Origin: Streptomyces sp. NBC_01408
GTDB lineage: Bacteria; Actinomycetota; Actinomycetes; Streptomycetales; Streptomycetaceae
NCBI RefSeq assembly: GCF_026340255.1
Contig: NZ_JAPEPJ010000001.1
Location: forward strand, 2,597,001 to 2,661,000
Direction: 5' to 3'
DNA length: 64,000 bases
The notes beneath the pieces were generated by a model. It was not told the origin of the DNA. It searched no databases and saw nothing but the letters and a program-made list of their open reading frames with translations. Shown in pieces: positions 33,343-41,843 of the stretch. The first letter of the stretch is position 1. The number at the start of each line of letters is the position of its first letter. The position numbers and the translations under genes are program-made.

Positions 33343-33391
33343 TCGTTGATCGAATGGGTGACCTTTCGCGTGCAGTGTCGTTGATCGGATG
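33343..33391. repeat. Pair of 14-bp direct repeats upstream of the TnpB-like gene
   Basis: TCGTTGATCGAATG (33343-33356) and TCGTTGATCGGATG (33378-33391) differ at one base and start 35 bases apart. They end 28 bases before the TTG start of the nuclease gene. They could be operator half-sites or part of a mobile-element end. Confidence 0.7.
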
Positions 33392-33419
33392 ACAGCACTG
33401 GCGGCAGGGGAGGTAGGCG

Positions 33420-35390
33420 TTGAGTCGCAGGGTGTCGCTCGCCGTGGGTCAGACCGCCCGGACGGCTTGTGCCCGTGGTCTGTTGCGGACGGGTGCGGAC
33501 GAGAAGAGCGGTGAGCTGCTGACGGTCTCCGTGCTGGCGGAGCGGGTCGGCTGGGCCGCCGGTCTGGTGGCCGCCATGGTCACGGAGCTGCTGGCCGACC
33601 GCTGGAACGCCGCCGATGTGGATGTGCTGGCCTCCGGGGAAGACGGCGGGGGCAGGAAGCTGCCGCCGAACGCGTGGATGGCTCTGCGTCGTCTGGGCTG
33701 GAGCGCCGCGCCACCCGAAGGTATCCGGGTCAATGACCGGATTGTTCGCATGGCGCAGGAACAGGCCGGACGCTTGCTGCGGTCGGCGAAGTGGCGCGCC
33801 GAACTGACCACCGGGGTGCTCGCGGCCTGGCCTGCCGATTCCGGCAAGCGCATGCCCGAGGAGTGGGACGCGGTGCGTGAGGCGGTGCCGGGTGGGCAGC
33901 ACCTTCCCTCCAGCGTCATCAACTCCCGCACCCGGCAGATCGCCGCGTTCGCCAGGAAGTGCGACCGGATGCCCGCCGATCTCTTCGAAATGGAGGCCGC
34001 GCCCACAACAGCGCGGTTGCTGCTGCTGTCGGCGTGCGACGGGCAGCAGGCCACCATCGAACGTCACGAGACCGAGCCGGGCCGTGCGCTGTTGCGTTTG
34101 CAGCTCCCCACCCGGGCCGACCCGCGGTCGTACCGGGACTGGACGTGGGTGTCCTGCCCCATCACGCTTCCTGCGACGGTCCCGGCCGGCGCGGTGTTGC
34201 ACCTGCCCACCCTGCGCCCGCACCAGGGCCGCGTCCGCGCCGATGTCGCCTACACCCACCCGGTGCCGAAACCGGCCCGCAGCGGGCACACGGTGGCGCT
34301 CGGTGTGGACTGGGGCCTGAATACCCTGCTGTCCGCCGGGGCGGCCCGGCTGCACGAGGATGGGCGGATCACCGCCCTCGGGGCCGGGGGGATGTTCAGG
34401 ACGGCCGGGGTTCTCGCCAGGCAGCACCGGCTACGACGGCAGGGCGAGCACTTGCATGCCAAGGCCGTCCACTATCAGCGGCTCACCTCTGGAGACGAAC
34501 GGCATGCCCTGGCTGCCAAGCACACCATTCTGAGCGATGAGATCGGTTACGTTTCCGCGCGCCGGTCGAACCTGAATGACGCATTGACGTGGGCTGCCGC
34601 CAGGTGGGCAGTGGATCAGGCAATCGCCGCGGGGGCGAGCGTCATCTATGTCGAGGACCTCCGCTCGATGGAAGCCCGTGGTATGGGCCGCACCATCAAC
34701 ACCCGGCTCTCCCAGCAGGTACGCGGGCAGATCGTGGAGCGGATGCGGCATGTTGCCGCGGAGACGGGCATCGCCGTCGTCACCGTCCCGGCACGCAACA
34801 CCTCCAGACACTGCCCGCGGTGCCTCACCCCGGTGCGGCACCGCAAAGCCCCCGACCGGCCCGCCACACCCGGCTGGAAATGGGCCATCTGCCTCGCCTG
34901 CTCCTGGCAGGGCGACCGCGATCAGGGGGCCTGGCAGCGCATCGCAGCACGCGGCCTGGCCCACCAGACGAAGACCGTCGCCGACCGGGCCACAGGCGCG
35001 ATGGCCATCCGCACGGTCGTGGACCGACTCGAAGCGGGCGCGGTCATCACACCGACCGCGCCGAAGACCAGCCGGGACCGGTCCAAGGCCGGACCCACCC
35101 GGCACAAGTCAACACGTCCGACGCCCAGGCGACGCCGGACACCCTCCCCTGCCAGGCCCTTCGGTCGGGTGGGAAAGCGTCCGGAGGGACACGCTCACAC
35201 GGACCGGGGACGGCTGCCCCGCGCAGCTCACCGGCACCAGGGCGTGACGACGATCAGCACACCCGCCACCAGCCGACACCGGCCACGAGGAGCGGCACTG
35301 GGCGTGGGATTCCACCTGCATGCTCACGCCACCCCTCCATGGTGGGAACGTTCCCCGAACCAGACGCTATGTCTGACACCGGATCACTAA
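33420..35390 (+). CDS. TnpB/Cas12-like RuvC nuclease (RNA-guided nuclease candidate)
   Basis: A 656-residue protein of the TnpB superfamily, longer than the usual ~400. The split RuvC site is intact: Asp297 in GVDWGLNT, Glu412 in IYVEDLRSMEARG, and Asp499/Asp501 in GDRDQGAWQRIAARG. A zinc finger lies between the last two (C465-x2-C468 in HCPRCL, C491-x2-C494 in CLACSW). Residues 1-290 carry a helical N-terminus and beta segments, larger than in TnpB. From about 530 the tail is Arg/Pro/Ser-rich and may overlap a guide-RNA region. TTG start with GGGGAGG six bases upstream. No TnpA transposase or CRISPR array is nearby. Confidence 0.85.
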   Translation: MSRRVSLAVGQTARTACARGLLRTGADEKSGELLTVSVLAERVGWAAGLVAAMVTELLADRWNAADVDVLASGEDGGGRKLPPNAWMALRRLGWSAAPPEGIRVNDRIVRMAQEQAGRLLRSAKWRAELTTGVLAAWPADSGKRMPEEWDAVREAVPGGQHLPSSVINSRTRQIAAFARKCDRMPADLFEMEAAPTTARLLLLSACDGQQATIERHETEPGRALLRLQLPTRADPRSYRDWTWVSCPITLPATVPAGAVLHLPTLRPHQGRVRADVAYTHPVPKPARSGHTVALGVDWGLNTLLSAGAARLHEDGRITALGAGGMFRTAGVLARQHRLRRQGEHLHAKAVHYQRLTSGDERHALAAKHTILSDEIGYVSARRSNLNDALTWAAARWAVDQAIAAGASVIYVEDLRSMEARGMGRTINTRLSQQVRGQIVERMRHVAAETGIAVVTVPARNTSRHCPRCLTPVRHRKAPDRPATPGWKWAICLACSWQGDRDQGAWQRIAARGLAHQTKTVADRATGAMAIRTVVDRLEAGAVITPTAPKTSRDRSKAGPTRHKSTRPTPRRRRTPSPARPFGRVGKRPEGHAHTDRGRLPRAAHRHQGVTTISTPATSRHRPRGAALGVGFHLHAHATPPWWERSPNQTLCLTPDH

Positions 35391-35397
35391 GCTGATC
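35344..35397 (+). ncRNA. Three consecutive hairpins at the nuclease 3' end (omega-RNA / element-end candidate)
   Basis: A 12-bp palindrome GGGAACGTTCCC (35344-35355), a hairpin CAGAC-gctat-GTCTG (35361-35375) and GATCA-ctaagc-TGATC (35382-35397) follow each other across the stop codon at 35388-35390. TnpB guide RNAs and IS200/IS605 right ends lie at this place and are hairpin-rich. This is a structural inference only. Confidence 0.4.
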
Positions 35398-35498
35398 AGA
35401 GACGCTTGCATTCTCCCGTTACCGGACCTGTCGGGGCGCGGTTCTTGGCTATGGTCCTCCCCTGCACAAGCCTCAAGCCACGATCGGAGTTGGGGACA

Positions 35499-37286
35499 TT
35501 GACGGCCTCCCCTGGTGACGGCGAGCACGCGGCCCGCGAGGGCTACTACCCGGATCCGTCCATCCCGGGGTACGTCCGGTACTGGAACGGCGCGTCCTGG
35601 GTTCCGGGTACGAGCCGCCCTGCCGCGCCGGCCGTGCCTGCCGTGTCTCCAGCGCCCGCCGAGGAGACGGGGCCGGTGGTCCTGGACGACACCTCCGCGA
35701 CCGAGGCGCTGCCCGAACCGCTGCCCGAACCGGAGCCCGGACGGCAGTCCGAGCCGGTGGTGTGGCAGGCCGACCCCGCCCACCAGGCCGGCTTCGGCGG
35801 GCCGCGCGACCACCGGGTGTCGTGGGGCAGCCCCGCGGAACCCGAGGCGGGGCGGCACGGGGACGGGCAGCAGGGGGCGGAGCCCGCGGCCGGGCACGCC
35901 TCCGCCGGGCATCCGGCCGGGCAATACGGGTCGGAGCCCGCGGCCGGGCATGCCTCCCCCGGGCATTCGGCCGGGCAGTACGGGTCGGGGCCCGGGGTCG
36001 GGCATGCCTCCCCAGGGCATCCCGCCGGGCAGCACGGGTCGGAGCCCGCGGCCGGGCACGCCGCCGTCGAGCATCCGGCCGGGCAGCACGAGTCGGGGCT
36101 AGGGGCCGGGCATCCCGCCGGGCCGCACGGGTCGGGGCTCGCGGCCGGGCACGCCTCCGCCGGGCATTCGGCCGGGCAGTACGGGGCCGCCCGTCCTGCG
36201 GGGATCTCGCTGGCCCGTACGCCCGCCGCCGCGGCGGCCCCGGCCACGCGGCTCCCCGCACAGGCCCAGGGCATCCTGTCGGCCCGCTCCCCGGCCGCCG
36301 CCGCCCCGGCCCCGCTGGCCGCGGCGCCCGCCCCCGCGTGGCCCGACGCCCCCGGCGGGTCCGGAGGCGGGTCAGGGATGACCTCCTCGTGGCCCGAGGC
36401 GGCCCCGCGCGCGGCCGCCGCCCCGGCGGTGCTCCCGGCCGCGCCTTCCGAGGCGGTACGGGCGCCAGGGGCGGTACGGGCCGCCGAGGCCGAGGACTGG
36501 GTCCCGCCGCGCCCCGCCCCCGGCTCCCGCACCGCCGGGCGGACACCCGAGCCCGCCCGTCGCGCTGCCCCGGAGCCCGCCCGCCGCGCCGCCCCCGAGC
36601 CGGCCCGTCGCGCCACTCCGGAGCCCGCGCGCCGCACTGCCGCGGAGGCGGACGAAGCTCCCCGGGCGGAGGTGTGGGCGCCCCGGCCCGCCGGAGTCCG
36701 CCCGTCCGTGCCCAAGTCCGCCGACGCAGGCGCAGCCCCGGCAGCCCCGGCCGCCGCGGTCCCGGCCGCCCGGCCGCAGACCACCGCCCGCGCCGTGTTC
36801 GAGCGGATGGCGGAGCGCGCCGTACGCCCCGCCGGGCTGTTCCGCCGGGCCGTGGCCCGCCTGCTGGACTCCCTCGTCCTCGGCGCGGTCGCCGCCGGGG
36901 CCGCCTGGCCCCTCCTCCCCGCGGCCACCGCCCACGTCCAGGCCAAGGTGGACGCGGCCCGGGGCAGCGGCCGTGCCACCACCGTCTGGCTGCTGGACTC
37001 CACCATCGCCGGCCACCTCGGGCTGGTCCTCGGCGCGGTGCTGCTCTTCGGGGTGTTCTACGAGGCCCTGCCCACCGCCCGTTGGGGCCGCACCCCCGGC
37101 AAGAAACTGCTCGGCGTCCGGGTCCTGGCCACCGCCACCCTGCGCCCGCCCACCTTCGGCGCGGCCCTGCGCCGCTGGCTGGTGTACGCCTTCCTGGGCC
37201 TCCCCGGCAGCCTCTGGTGCCTCGTGGACCGTCCGCGCCGCCAGGCCTGGCACGACAAGGCGGCCAAGACGTACGTGGCCCGCTAG
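35499..37286 (+). CDS. RDD-family membrane protein with DUF2510 head and repeat linker
   Basis: A 595-residue protein. Residues about 12-40 are a DUF2510 motif (EGYYPDPSIPGYVRYWNG with a second Trp after it). Residues ~130-230 are tandem ~20-residue repeats built from GHASAGHPAGQYGSEPAA. Residues ~345-385 contain repeated EPARRAAP units. The C-terminal ~150 residues are an RDD domain (RRAVARLLDSLVLGA with Arg-Asp-type ends, TARWGRTPGKKLLGVRVL, PRRQAWHDKAAKT) with three to four membrane helices. TTG at 35499 with GGAG upstream. It probably forms an operon with the next RDD gene. Confidence 0.8.
   Translation: MTASPGDGEHAAREGYYPDPSIPGYVRYWNGASWVPGTSRPAAPAVPAVSPAPAEETGPVVLDDTSATEALPEPLPEPEPGRQSEPVVWQADPAHQAGFGGPRDHRVSWGSPAEPEAGRHGDGQQGAEPAAGHASAGHPAGQYGSEPAAGHASPGHSAGQYGSGPGVGHASPGHPAGQHGSEPAAGHAAVEHPAGQHESGLGAGHPAGPHGSGLAAGHASAGHSAGQYGAARPAGISLARTPAAAAAPATRLPAQAQGILSARSPAAAAPAPLAAAPAPAWPDAPGGSGGGSGMTSSWPEAAPRAAAAPAVLPAAPSEAVRAPGAVRAAEAEDWVPPRPAPGSRTAGRTPEPARRAAPEPARRAAPEPARRATPEPARRTAAEADEAPRAEVWAPRPAGVRPSVPKSADAGAAPAAPAAAVPAARPQTTARAVFERMAERAVRPAGLFRRAVARLLDSLVLGAVAAGAAWPLLPAATAHVQAKVDAARGSGRATTVWLLDSTIAGHLGLVLGAVLLFGVFYEALPTARWGRTPGKKLLGVRVLATATLRPPTFGAALRRWLVYAFLGLPGSLWCLVDRPRRQAWHDKAAKTYVAR
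35875..36190. repeat. ~60-bp degenerate tandem repeat in the RDD-protein linker
   Basis: About five units of a 54-60-base sequence, each containing GCCGGGCACGCC, GGGCATCCGGCCGGGCAG and TACGGGTCGG-like blocks, encode GHA-GHPAGQYGSEPAA units. Confidence 0.75.
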
Positions 37287-37371
37287 GGGGTGTCCCCCGC
37301 GGCGCCCGCCCCGACCCCCGAACGGACGCGTTCCCGTTGCGGGGCTACCGGAGCCGGGTTCGACTCGGGCC

Positions 37372-38103
37372 ATGAGTACCGACCAGCCGCCGCCGGGCGA
37401 GCCGCCCGAGGACGACCCGTTCCTCAAGAAGCCCCAGGAACCGACACCGCCGTCGGGTGGATCGCCGTACGGCTCACCGCCTCCCGGCGGGGGCGGGTCT
37501 CCGCCGCCACCCCCGGGCGGTGGCGGCGGCGGGGCCGGCGGATACCCGCCCCCGCCGCCCCCGTACGGCGGCGGAGACCCGTACGGCGGTGGCGGCGGCT
37601 ACGGCATGCCCGATCCGCTCGCCGGCATGCCCCCGCTCGCCGACTTCGGCAAGCGGCTCGCCGCGCGCATCATCGACGTCCTGATCATCGCCGTGCCGCT
37701 GTTCCTCATCCAGCTGGCGTTCGGCACGAAGCGGTACATGGTCGAGACGAACGACGGCGAGGACATCAGCGAGGTCTTCACCCGCTCCTACAGCGGCAGC
37801 GGGCTGATCATGACCCTGATCTCGATCGTCGCGTACGTCGGCTACGACTGGTTGCTCACCAAGAAGAACGGCCAGACGGTCGGCAAGAAGGCGCTGGGCC
37901 TGCGCGTCGCGATGCTCAACGACGGCAGCGTCCCGCAGTCCAACGCCTCCCTGGGCCGCGCCGCCATGCTCTGGCTGCCCACGCTGATCTGCTGCTTCTG
38001 CCTGTGGCCGATCGCGCTCGTCATCTCGATCCTCGTCGACAAGCCCTACAAGCAGGGCCTGCACGACAAGGTGGGCAAGACGGTGGTGGTCCAGTCCGGC
38101 TAG
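37372..38103 (+). CDS. RDD-family membrane protein with Pro/Gly-rich N-terminus
   Basis: A 243-residue protein. The N-terminal ~85 residues are nearly all Pro, Gly and Tyr (PPPPPGGGGGGAGGYPPPPP) and probably cytosolic and unstructured. The RDD domain starts at FGKRLAARIIDVLIIAVPLF and continues with LLTKKNGQTVGKKALGLRVA and KPYKQGLHDKVGKTVV, with about four membrane helices. RDD proteins are poorly understood; some act as ion exchangers. It lies 85 bases after a larger RDD gene. ATG at 37372. Confidence 0.88.
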   Translation: MSTDQPPPGEPPEDDPFLKKPQEPTPPSGGSPYGSPPPGGGGSPPPPPGGGGGGAGGYPPPPPPYGGGDPYGGGGGYGMPDPLAGMPPLADFGKRLAARIIDVLIIAVPLFLIQLAFGTKRYMVETNDGEDISEVFTRSYSGSGLIMTLISIVAYVGYDWLLTKKNGQTVGKKALGLRVAMLNDGSVPQSNASLGRAAMLWLPTLICCFCLWPIALVISILVDKPYKQGLHDKVGKTVVVQSG

Positions 38104-38125
38104 ACGCGCAGACGCGCGACACGTC

Positions 38126-38167
38126 GCGGCGCGGGCGGCTTCCCCACGGGGAGGCCGCCCGCGCCGC
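38126..38167. terminator. Hairpin between the RDD gene and a convergent small gene
   Basis: A perfect 14-bp GC stem (38126-38139 with 38154-38167) with an inner CCCC/GGGG pairing, located 22 bases after the RDD stop. Confidence 0.75.
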
Positions 38168-38258
38168 TTCACGTCGGCCGCCGCCCTCGCCGGGCGGTGA
38201 ACCACGGCTGTTTCCGGCCGTTTTCGCGCGGCGCCGAGCAGGCGGGGTGACGAACGCC

Positions 38259-38555
38259 TCAGTGGTGCACGGGATGTTCGGCGTCGGCCGTCCGGGGGTC
38301 GGGCACCCGGGCGCCGGCCGCCGCACCGGCCGCGTCCGCCGGGGCCGCGGTGGACCGCGTACGGGCCGCGTGGCGGCCGCGGCGCTTGGGGACCGGCACG
38401 GTGACGGCGACGAGCAGGCCCAGGGCGAGGGCGGCTGCGGAGATGGCCGCAACGCCCAGTCCGGTGCTCGTCTTCGAGAGCAGCAGCATGGCGATCGTCG
38501 AGATGACGACGGTGGCGGACCCGTAGGCGAGCTGTGCGGCAGTCGGACGCGGCAT
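38259..38555 (-). CDS. Small two-helix membrane protein
   Basis: A 98-residue protein. Two hydrophobic segments (YGSATVVISTIAMLLL and LGVAAISAAALALGLLVAV) are separated by a short loop. A basic region (KRRGRHAARTRS) and a polar Ala/Pro tail ending in HPVHH follow. No family was recognised. ATG at 38555. It is convergent with the RDD gene and divergent from the M6 protease gene. Confidence 0.68.
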   Translation of the reverse strand: MPRPTAAQLAYGSATVVISTIAMLLLSKTSTGLGVAAISAAALALGLLVAVTVPVPKRRGRHAARTRSTAAPADAAGAAAGARVPDPRTADAEHPVHH

Positions 38556-38938
38556 GGCGATATCCGTCCTCAAGGCGGGAGGGGGAGTCGGCTCAACTAG
38601 GTCGCGCGTCAAGTGACTCTAGGACCTGGGATGCCCGAGCGGAACCGCCGGTAAGCGTGACCTTACCCACGGTGCCGGAGCACGGGGGGCGCACGGGGTC
38701 ATTCCTCCGCGCCGTGACCGGGCCGGGAAGGGCCCTTCGCCCCCGTATGGCAGGGGAACGTCCGAATAGCGGAACTCGGCGCCCGCATAGTGCAGTTGTA
38801 AGGAACAAGTCAAGGTCTGTCTTTTCTTTGTTCTCTCCGGTCAAATGTCGTCACTTGAGACGCGCGCCGCGCGGAACCCCCCGCTCCTATGGAGACGTTC
38901 CGACCTACGTTGCGGCCGCGGGAGGGGAACGACATCAA
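38556..38938. other. Long upstream region of the M6 protease gene
   Basis: These 383 bases include an AT-richer section (38775-38860) ending TCTTTTCTTTGTTCTCTCC and TTGAGA at 38855, but no well-spaced promoter pair. A GGAGGGG ribosome site is at 38921-38927. A long leader or activator-dependent promoter is likely. No known riboswitch was recognised. Confidence 0.45.
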
Positions 38939-41350
38939 GTGACCAGCAACTCCGCACGGCATCGCGCTCTGCGCGCTGCCGCCATCGGCGTGACCTTGGC
39001 CGCCACCGCGGCCACGGGCGCCTTCATGACCACCGCCCAGGCCGACCCGGGTCGGTCCGCGCCGCCCGCCGCCGACCGGCAGGACCCGACCGCTCCGTCG
39101 AAGGAGCAGGTCAAGCACGACCTCGAGGGCCCGTTCAGTGAGCAGCAGGCGCAGCAGCGCGAGGCCGCCCTGGAGCAGGTCCTGCAGGGCAAGAAGGACG
39201 TCGAGCAGCGCGGCGCCTCGAAGGTCGTCAAGCTCGACGACAACAAGTACGTCGAGCTCGGCCGCGAGAAGACCGACAAGATCTTCACGATCCTCGTCGA
39301 GTTCGGCGACCAGGTCGACACCACGACCATGCACGACCCGGACGGTCCGGAGGGCCCGCAGCCGCCGGTCCAGAAGTACGGCGGCACCCCCGGTCCGCTG
39401 CACAACACGATCGCCCAGCCGGACCGCGCCAAGGACAACAGCACCGCCTGGCGCAAGGACTTCAGCCGCGACTACTTCCAGGACCTGTACTTCGCCACGG
39501 GCGAGGGCAAGGACTCGCTGAAGACCTACTACGAGAAGACCTCCTCGGGCCGTTACTCGGTCGAGGGCGAGGTCGCCGACTGGGTCAAGGTCCCGTACAA
39601 CGAGGGTCGTTACGGCTCCAACTACTGCGGCCAGACCAACTGCTCCAACGTGTGGGACACCGTCAAGGACGGCGTCACGGCGTGGACGGAGGCCCAGAAG
39701 AAGGCCGGCAAGACCGACGCCGAGATCAAGGCGCAGCTGGCCCAGTACGACCAGTGGGACCGCTACGACTTCGACACCGACGGCAACTTCAACGAGCCCG
39801 ACGGCTACATCGACCACTTCCAGATCGTCCACGCGGGCGAGGACGAGTCGGCCGGCGGCGGCGTGCAGGGCACCACCGCGCTGTGGGCGCACCGCTGGTA
39901 CGCGTACGGCACCCAGGCGGGCAAGACCGGCCCGGAGAACAACAAGGCCGGCGGCACCCAGATCGGTGACACCGGCATCTGGGTCGGCGACTACACGATG
40001 CAGCCGGAGAACGGCGGCCTCGGCGTCTTCGCGCACGAGTACGGCCACGACCTCGGCCTGCCGGACCTCTACGACACCTCCGGTGGCGGCGAGAACGGCG
40101 TCGGCTTCTGGTCCCTGATGTCGGCGGGCTCCTGGCTCGGCACCGGCCAGGACTCCATAGGCGACCTCCCGGGCGACATGACGGCCTGGGACAAGCTCCA
40201 GCTGGGCTGGCTGAACTACGACACGGCCAAGGCCGCGACGAAGTCCACCCACAAGCTGGGCGTCGCGGAGTACAACACCAAGGACAAGCAGGCGCTGGTC
40301 GTCGAGCTGCCGAAGAAGAAGGTCCAGACGGACGTCGTCGCTCCCGCCGAGGGTTCCTCGCAGTGGTGGAGCAACATGGGTGACGACCTCAAGAACACCC
40401 TCACCCGGTCCGTGGACCTGACCGGCAAGTCCTCCGCGGCCCTGTCGCTCAAGGGCTGGTGGGACATCGAGGCCGAGTACGACTACCTCTACACCGAGGC
40501 CTCCACCGACGGCGGCGCCACCTGGACGCCCCTCGCCGGCACCGCCGACGGCGCGGCCCTCCCGGTCGACGCCTCCGGCAGCCCGTCGCTCACCGGTGTC
40601 TCGGGTGCCTGGAAGTCGCTGAACTTCCCGCTCGACGCCTACGCGGGCAAGAAGGTCGACCTCCGCTTCCGCTACCAGACGGACGGCGGCGCGGGCGGCA
40701 AGGGCTTCACCGCCGACGCCGTCAACATCACCGCGGACGGCGCCACGCTGTTCACCGACGGCGCCGAGGACGGCGACAACGGCTGGACCGGCAAGGGCTT
40801 CTCGCGCATCGGCGCCGGCTTCGCCAAGGAGTACGCGCAGTACTACCTGGCCGAGAACCGCCGTTACGTCTCGTACGACTCCACCCTCAAGGTGGGCCCG
40901 TACAACTTCGGCTTCGCCAACACCCGTCCGGACTGGGTCGAGCACTACCCCTACCAGGACGGTCTGCTGATCTGGCAGTGGGACACCTCCCAGAAGGACA
41001 ACAACACCAGCCAGCACCCGGGCCAGGGTCTGATCCTTCCGATCGACGCCAACGCGAAGCCCATGAAGTGGGCGGACGGCACGCTGCTGCGCAACAAGAT
41101 CCAGCCGTACGACGCGGCCTTCAGCGCCTACTCGACGGACGCGTTCACCCTGCACAAGAACGGCGAGTCGCTGTTCCTGAAGCCGAAGCCGGCCAACCTG
41201 GTCTTCGACGACCGCAAGGGCAAGTACTTCTACGACGAGAACCCGACCGGCTCGGTGAAGGTCACTGACACCAACACCAAGATCAAGATCGCCAAGGAGA
41301 CCTACGACGGTCTCGTCATGACGGTCGAGGTCGGCCCCTCCTCGAAGTAA
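38939..41350 (+). CDS. Secreted M6-family (immune inhibitor A-like) metalloprotease
   Basis: An 803-residue extracellular zinc protease. The signal peptide (about 1-34, AAAIGVTLAATAATGAF, cleaved near AQA) precedes a charged propeptide (to about 90). The catalytic domain has the zinc motif HEYGH at 366-370, extended by DLGLPDLYD. The C-terminal half contains beta-rich domains with WWSNMGDDLKNTLTRSVDLT and a Trp-rich segment (WVEHYPYQDGLLIWQWDTS) typical of M6 peptidases. Four Cys are absent apart from YCGQTNCSN. GTG start at 38939. It probably degrades environmental protein. Confidence 0.93.
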   Translation: MTSNSARHRALRAAAIGVTLAATAATGAFMTTAQADPGRSAPPAADRQDPTAPSKEQVKHDLEGPFSEQQAQQREAALEQVLQGKKDVEQRGASKVVKLDDNKYVELGREKTDKIFTILVEFGDQVDTTTMHDPDGPEGPQPPVQKYGGTPGPLHNTIAQPDRAKDNSTAWRKDFSRDYFQDLYFATGEGKDSLKTYYEKTSSGRYSVEGEVADWVKVPYNEGRYGSNYCGQTNCSNVWDTVKDGVTAWTEAQKKAGKTDAEIKAQLAQYDQWDRYDFDTDGNFNEPDGYIDHFQIVHAGEDESAGGGVQGTTALWAHRWYAYGTQAGKTGPENNKAGGTQIGDTGIWVGDYTMQPENGGLGVFAHEYGHDLGLPDLYDTSGGGENGVGFWSLMSAGSWLGTGQDSIGDLPGDMTAWDKLQLGWLNYDTAKAATKSTHKLGVAEYNTKDKQALVVELPKKKVQTDVVAPAEGSSQWWSNMGDDLKNTLTRSVDLTGKSSAALSLKGWWDIEAEYDYLYTEASTDGGATWTPLAGTADGAALPVDASGSPSLTGVSGAWKSLNFPLDAYAGKKVDLRFRYQTDGGAGGKGFTADAVNITADGATLFTDGAEDGDNGWTGKGFSRIGAGFAKEYAQYYLAENRRYVSYDSTLKVGPYNFGFANTRPDWVEHYPYQDGLLIWQWDTSQKDNNTSQHPGQGLILPIDANAKPMKWADGTLLRNKIQPYDAAFSAYSTDAFTLHKNGESLFLKPKPANLVFDDRKGKYFYDENPTGSVKVTDTNTKIKIAKETYDGLVMTVEVGPSSK

Positions 41351-41376
41351 TTCGGTAAAACCGCAGGTCAAAGCAT

Positions 41377-41412
41377 GATCGGCCGTCGCCCTCTAGCGGG
41401 CGGCGGCCGATC
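41377..41412 (+). terminator. Hairpin terminator after the M6 protease gene
   Basis: A 14-bp stem (41377-41390 with 41399-41412; one G-T pair) with an 8-base loop lies 26 bases after the stop. The sequence after it is GCGTTT. Confidence 0.8.
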
Positions 41413-41461
41413 GCGTTTAGATGCGTGGTGCGAGTTTCTTATTGACGGGGGAGATGAAGTC

Positions 41462-41776
41462 ATGCCCGGTGGAGGTTTCGTCAGACTGCCAGGCGGCAGC
41501 GTGGTGGTCGCGCTCACGCTGCCGAGGCCGTCATGCGGCGAGGGGGACGACGAGGGAAATGTCCGGGTTCTGGTGCACGCCGCGAACCGGGCCCGCGCCC
41601 TGACCAGGCTGCGGAACCTCGGTATGCGGGCCGTGTACCTGCGGGGCAACGCGCAGCCCCCGACGCCGGACGAGGTCACGGCCGTCCTGCACCACCCGGA
41701 CGGCCTGCTGTGGCGCTGCGCGCCCGACCGGGCGGCTGAGCTCTGGCACCCGATCAGGGCCCTGCTGGGCACCTAG
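41462..41776 (+). CDS. Small conserved hypothetical protein
   Basis: A 104-residue soluble protein with a predicted beta-alpha-beta pattern: FVRLPGGSVVVALTLPRP, then VRVLVHAANRARALTRLRNL, then AVYLRGNAQPPTPDEV. There is no signal or membrane segment and no recognised family. It ends with ELWHPIRALLGT. ATG at 41462 with GGGGGAG upstream. It is convergent with pncA. Conservation in Streptomyces is from memory. Confidence 0.7.
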   Translation: MPGGGFVRLPGGSVVVALTLPRPSCGEGDDEGNVRVLVHAANRARALTRLRNLGMRAVYLRGNAQPPTPDEVTAVLHHPDGLLWRCAPDRAAELWHPIRALLGT

Positions 41777-41843
41777 GCGCGACCGAAGGGCCTGCCGGGC
41801 ACCCCGTGGGCCCCCAAGGGCCTCCCGGGGCGCCTGGGGCCGC

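Noticed and set aside
33240..35500. A CRISPR array beside the TnpB-like gene
   Set aside because: No set of three or more regularly spaced identical repeats exists upstream or downstream; only one 14-bp pair and single hairpins.
35875..36190. CRISPR-like spaced repeats
   Set aside because: The units are in frame, encode a regular peptide repeat, and have no unique spacers.
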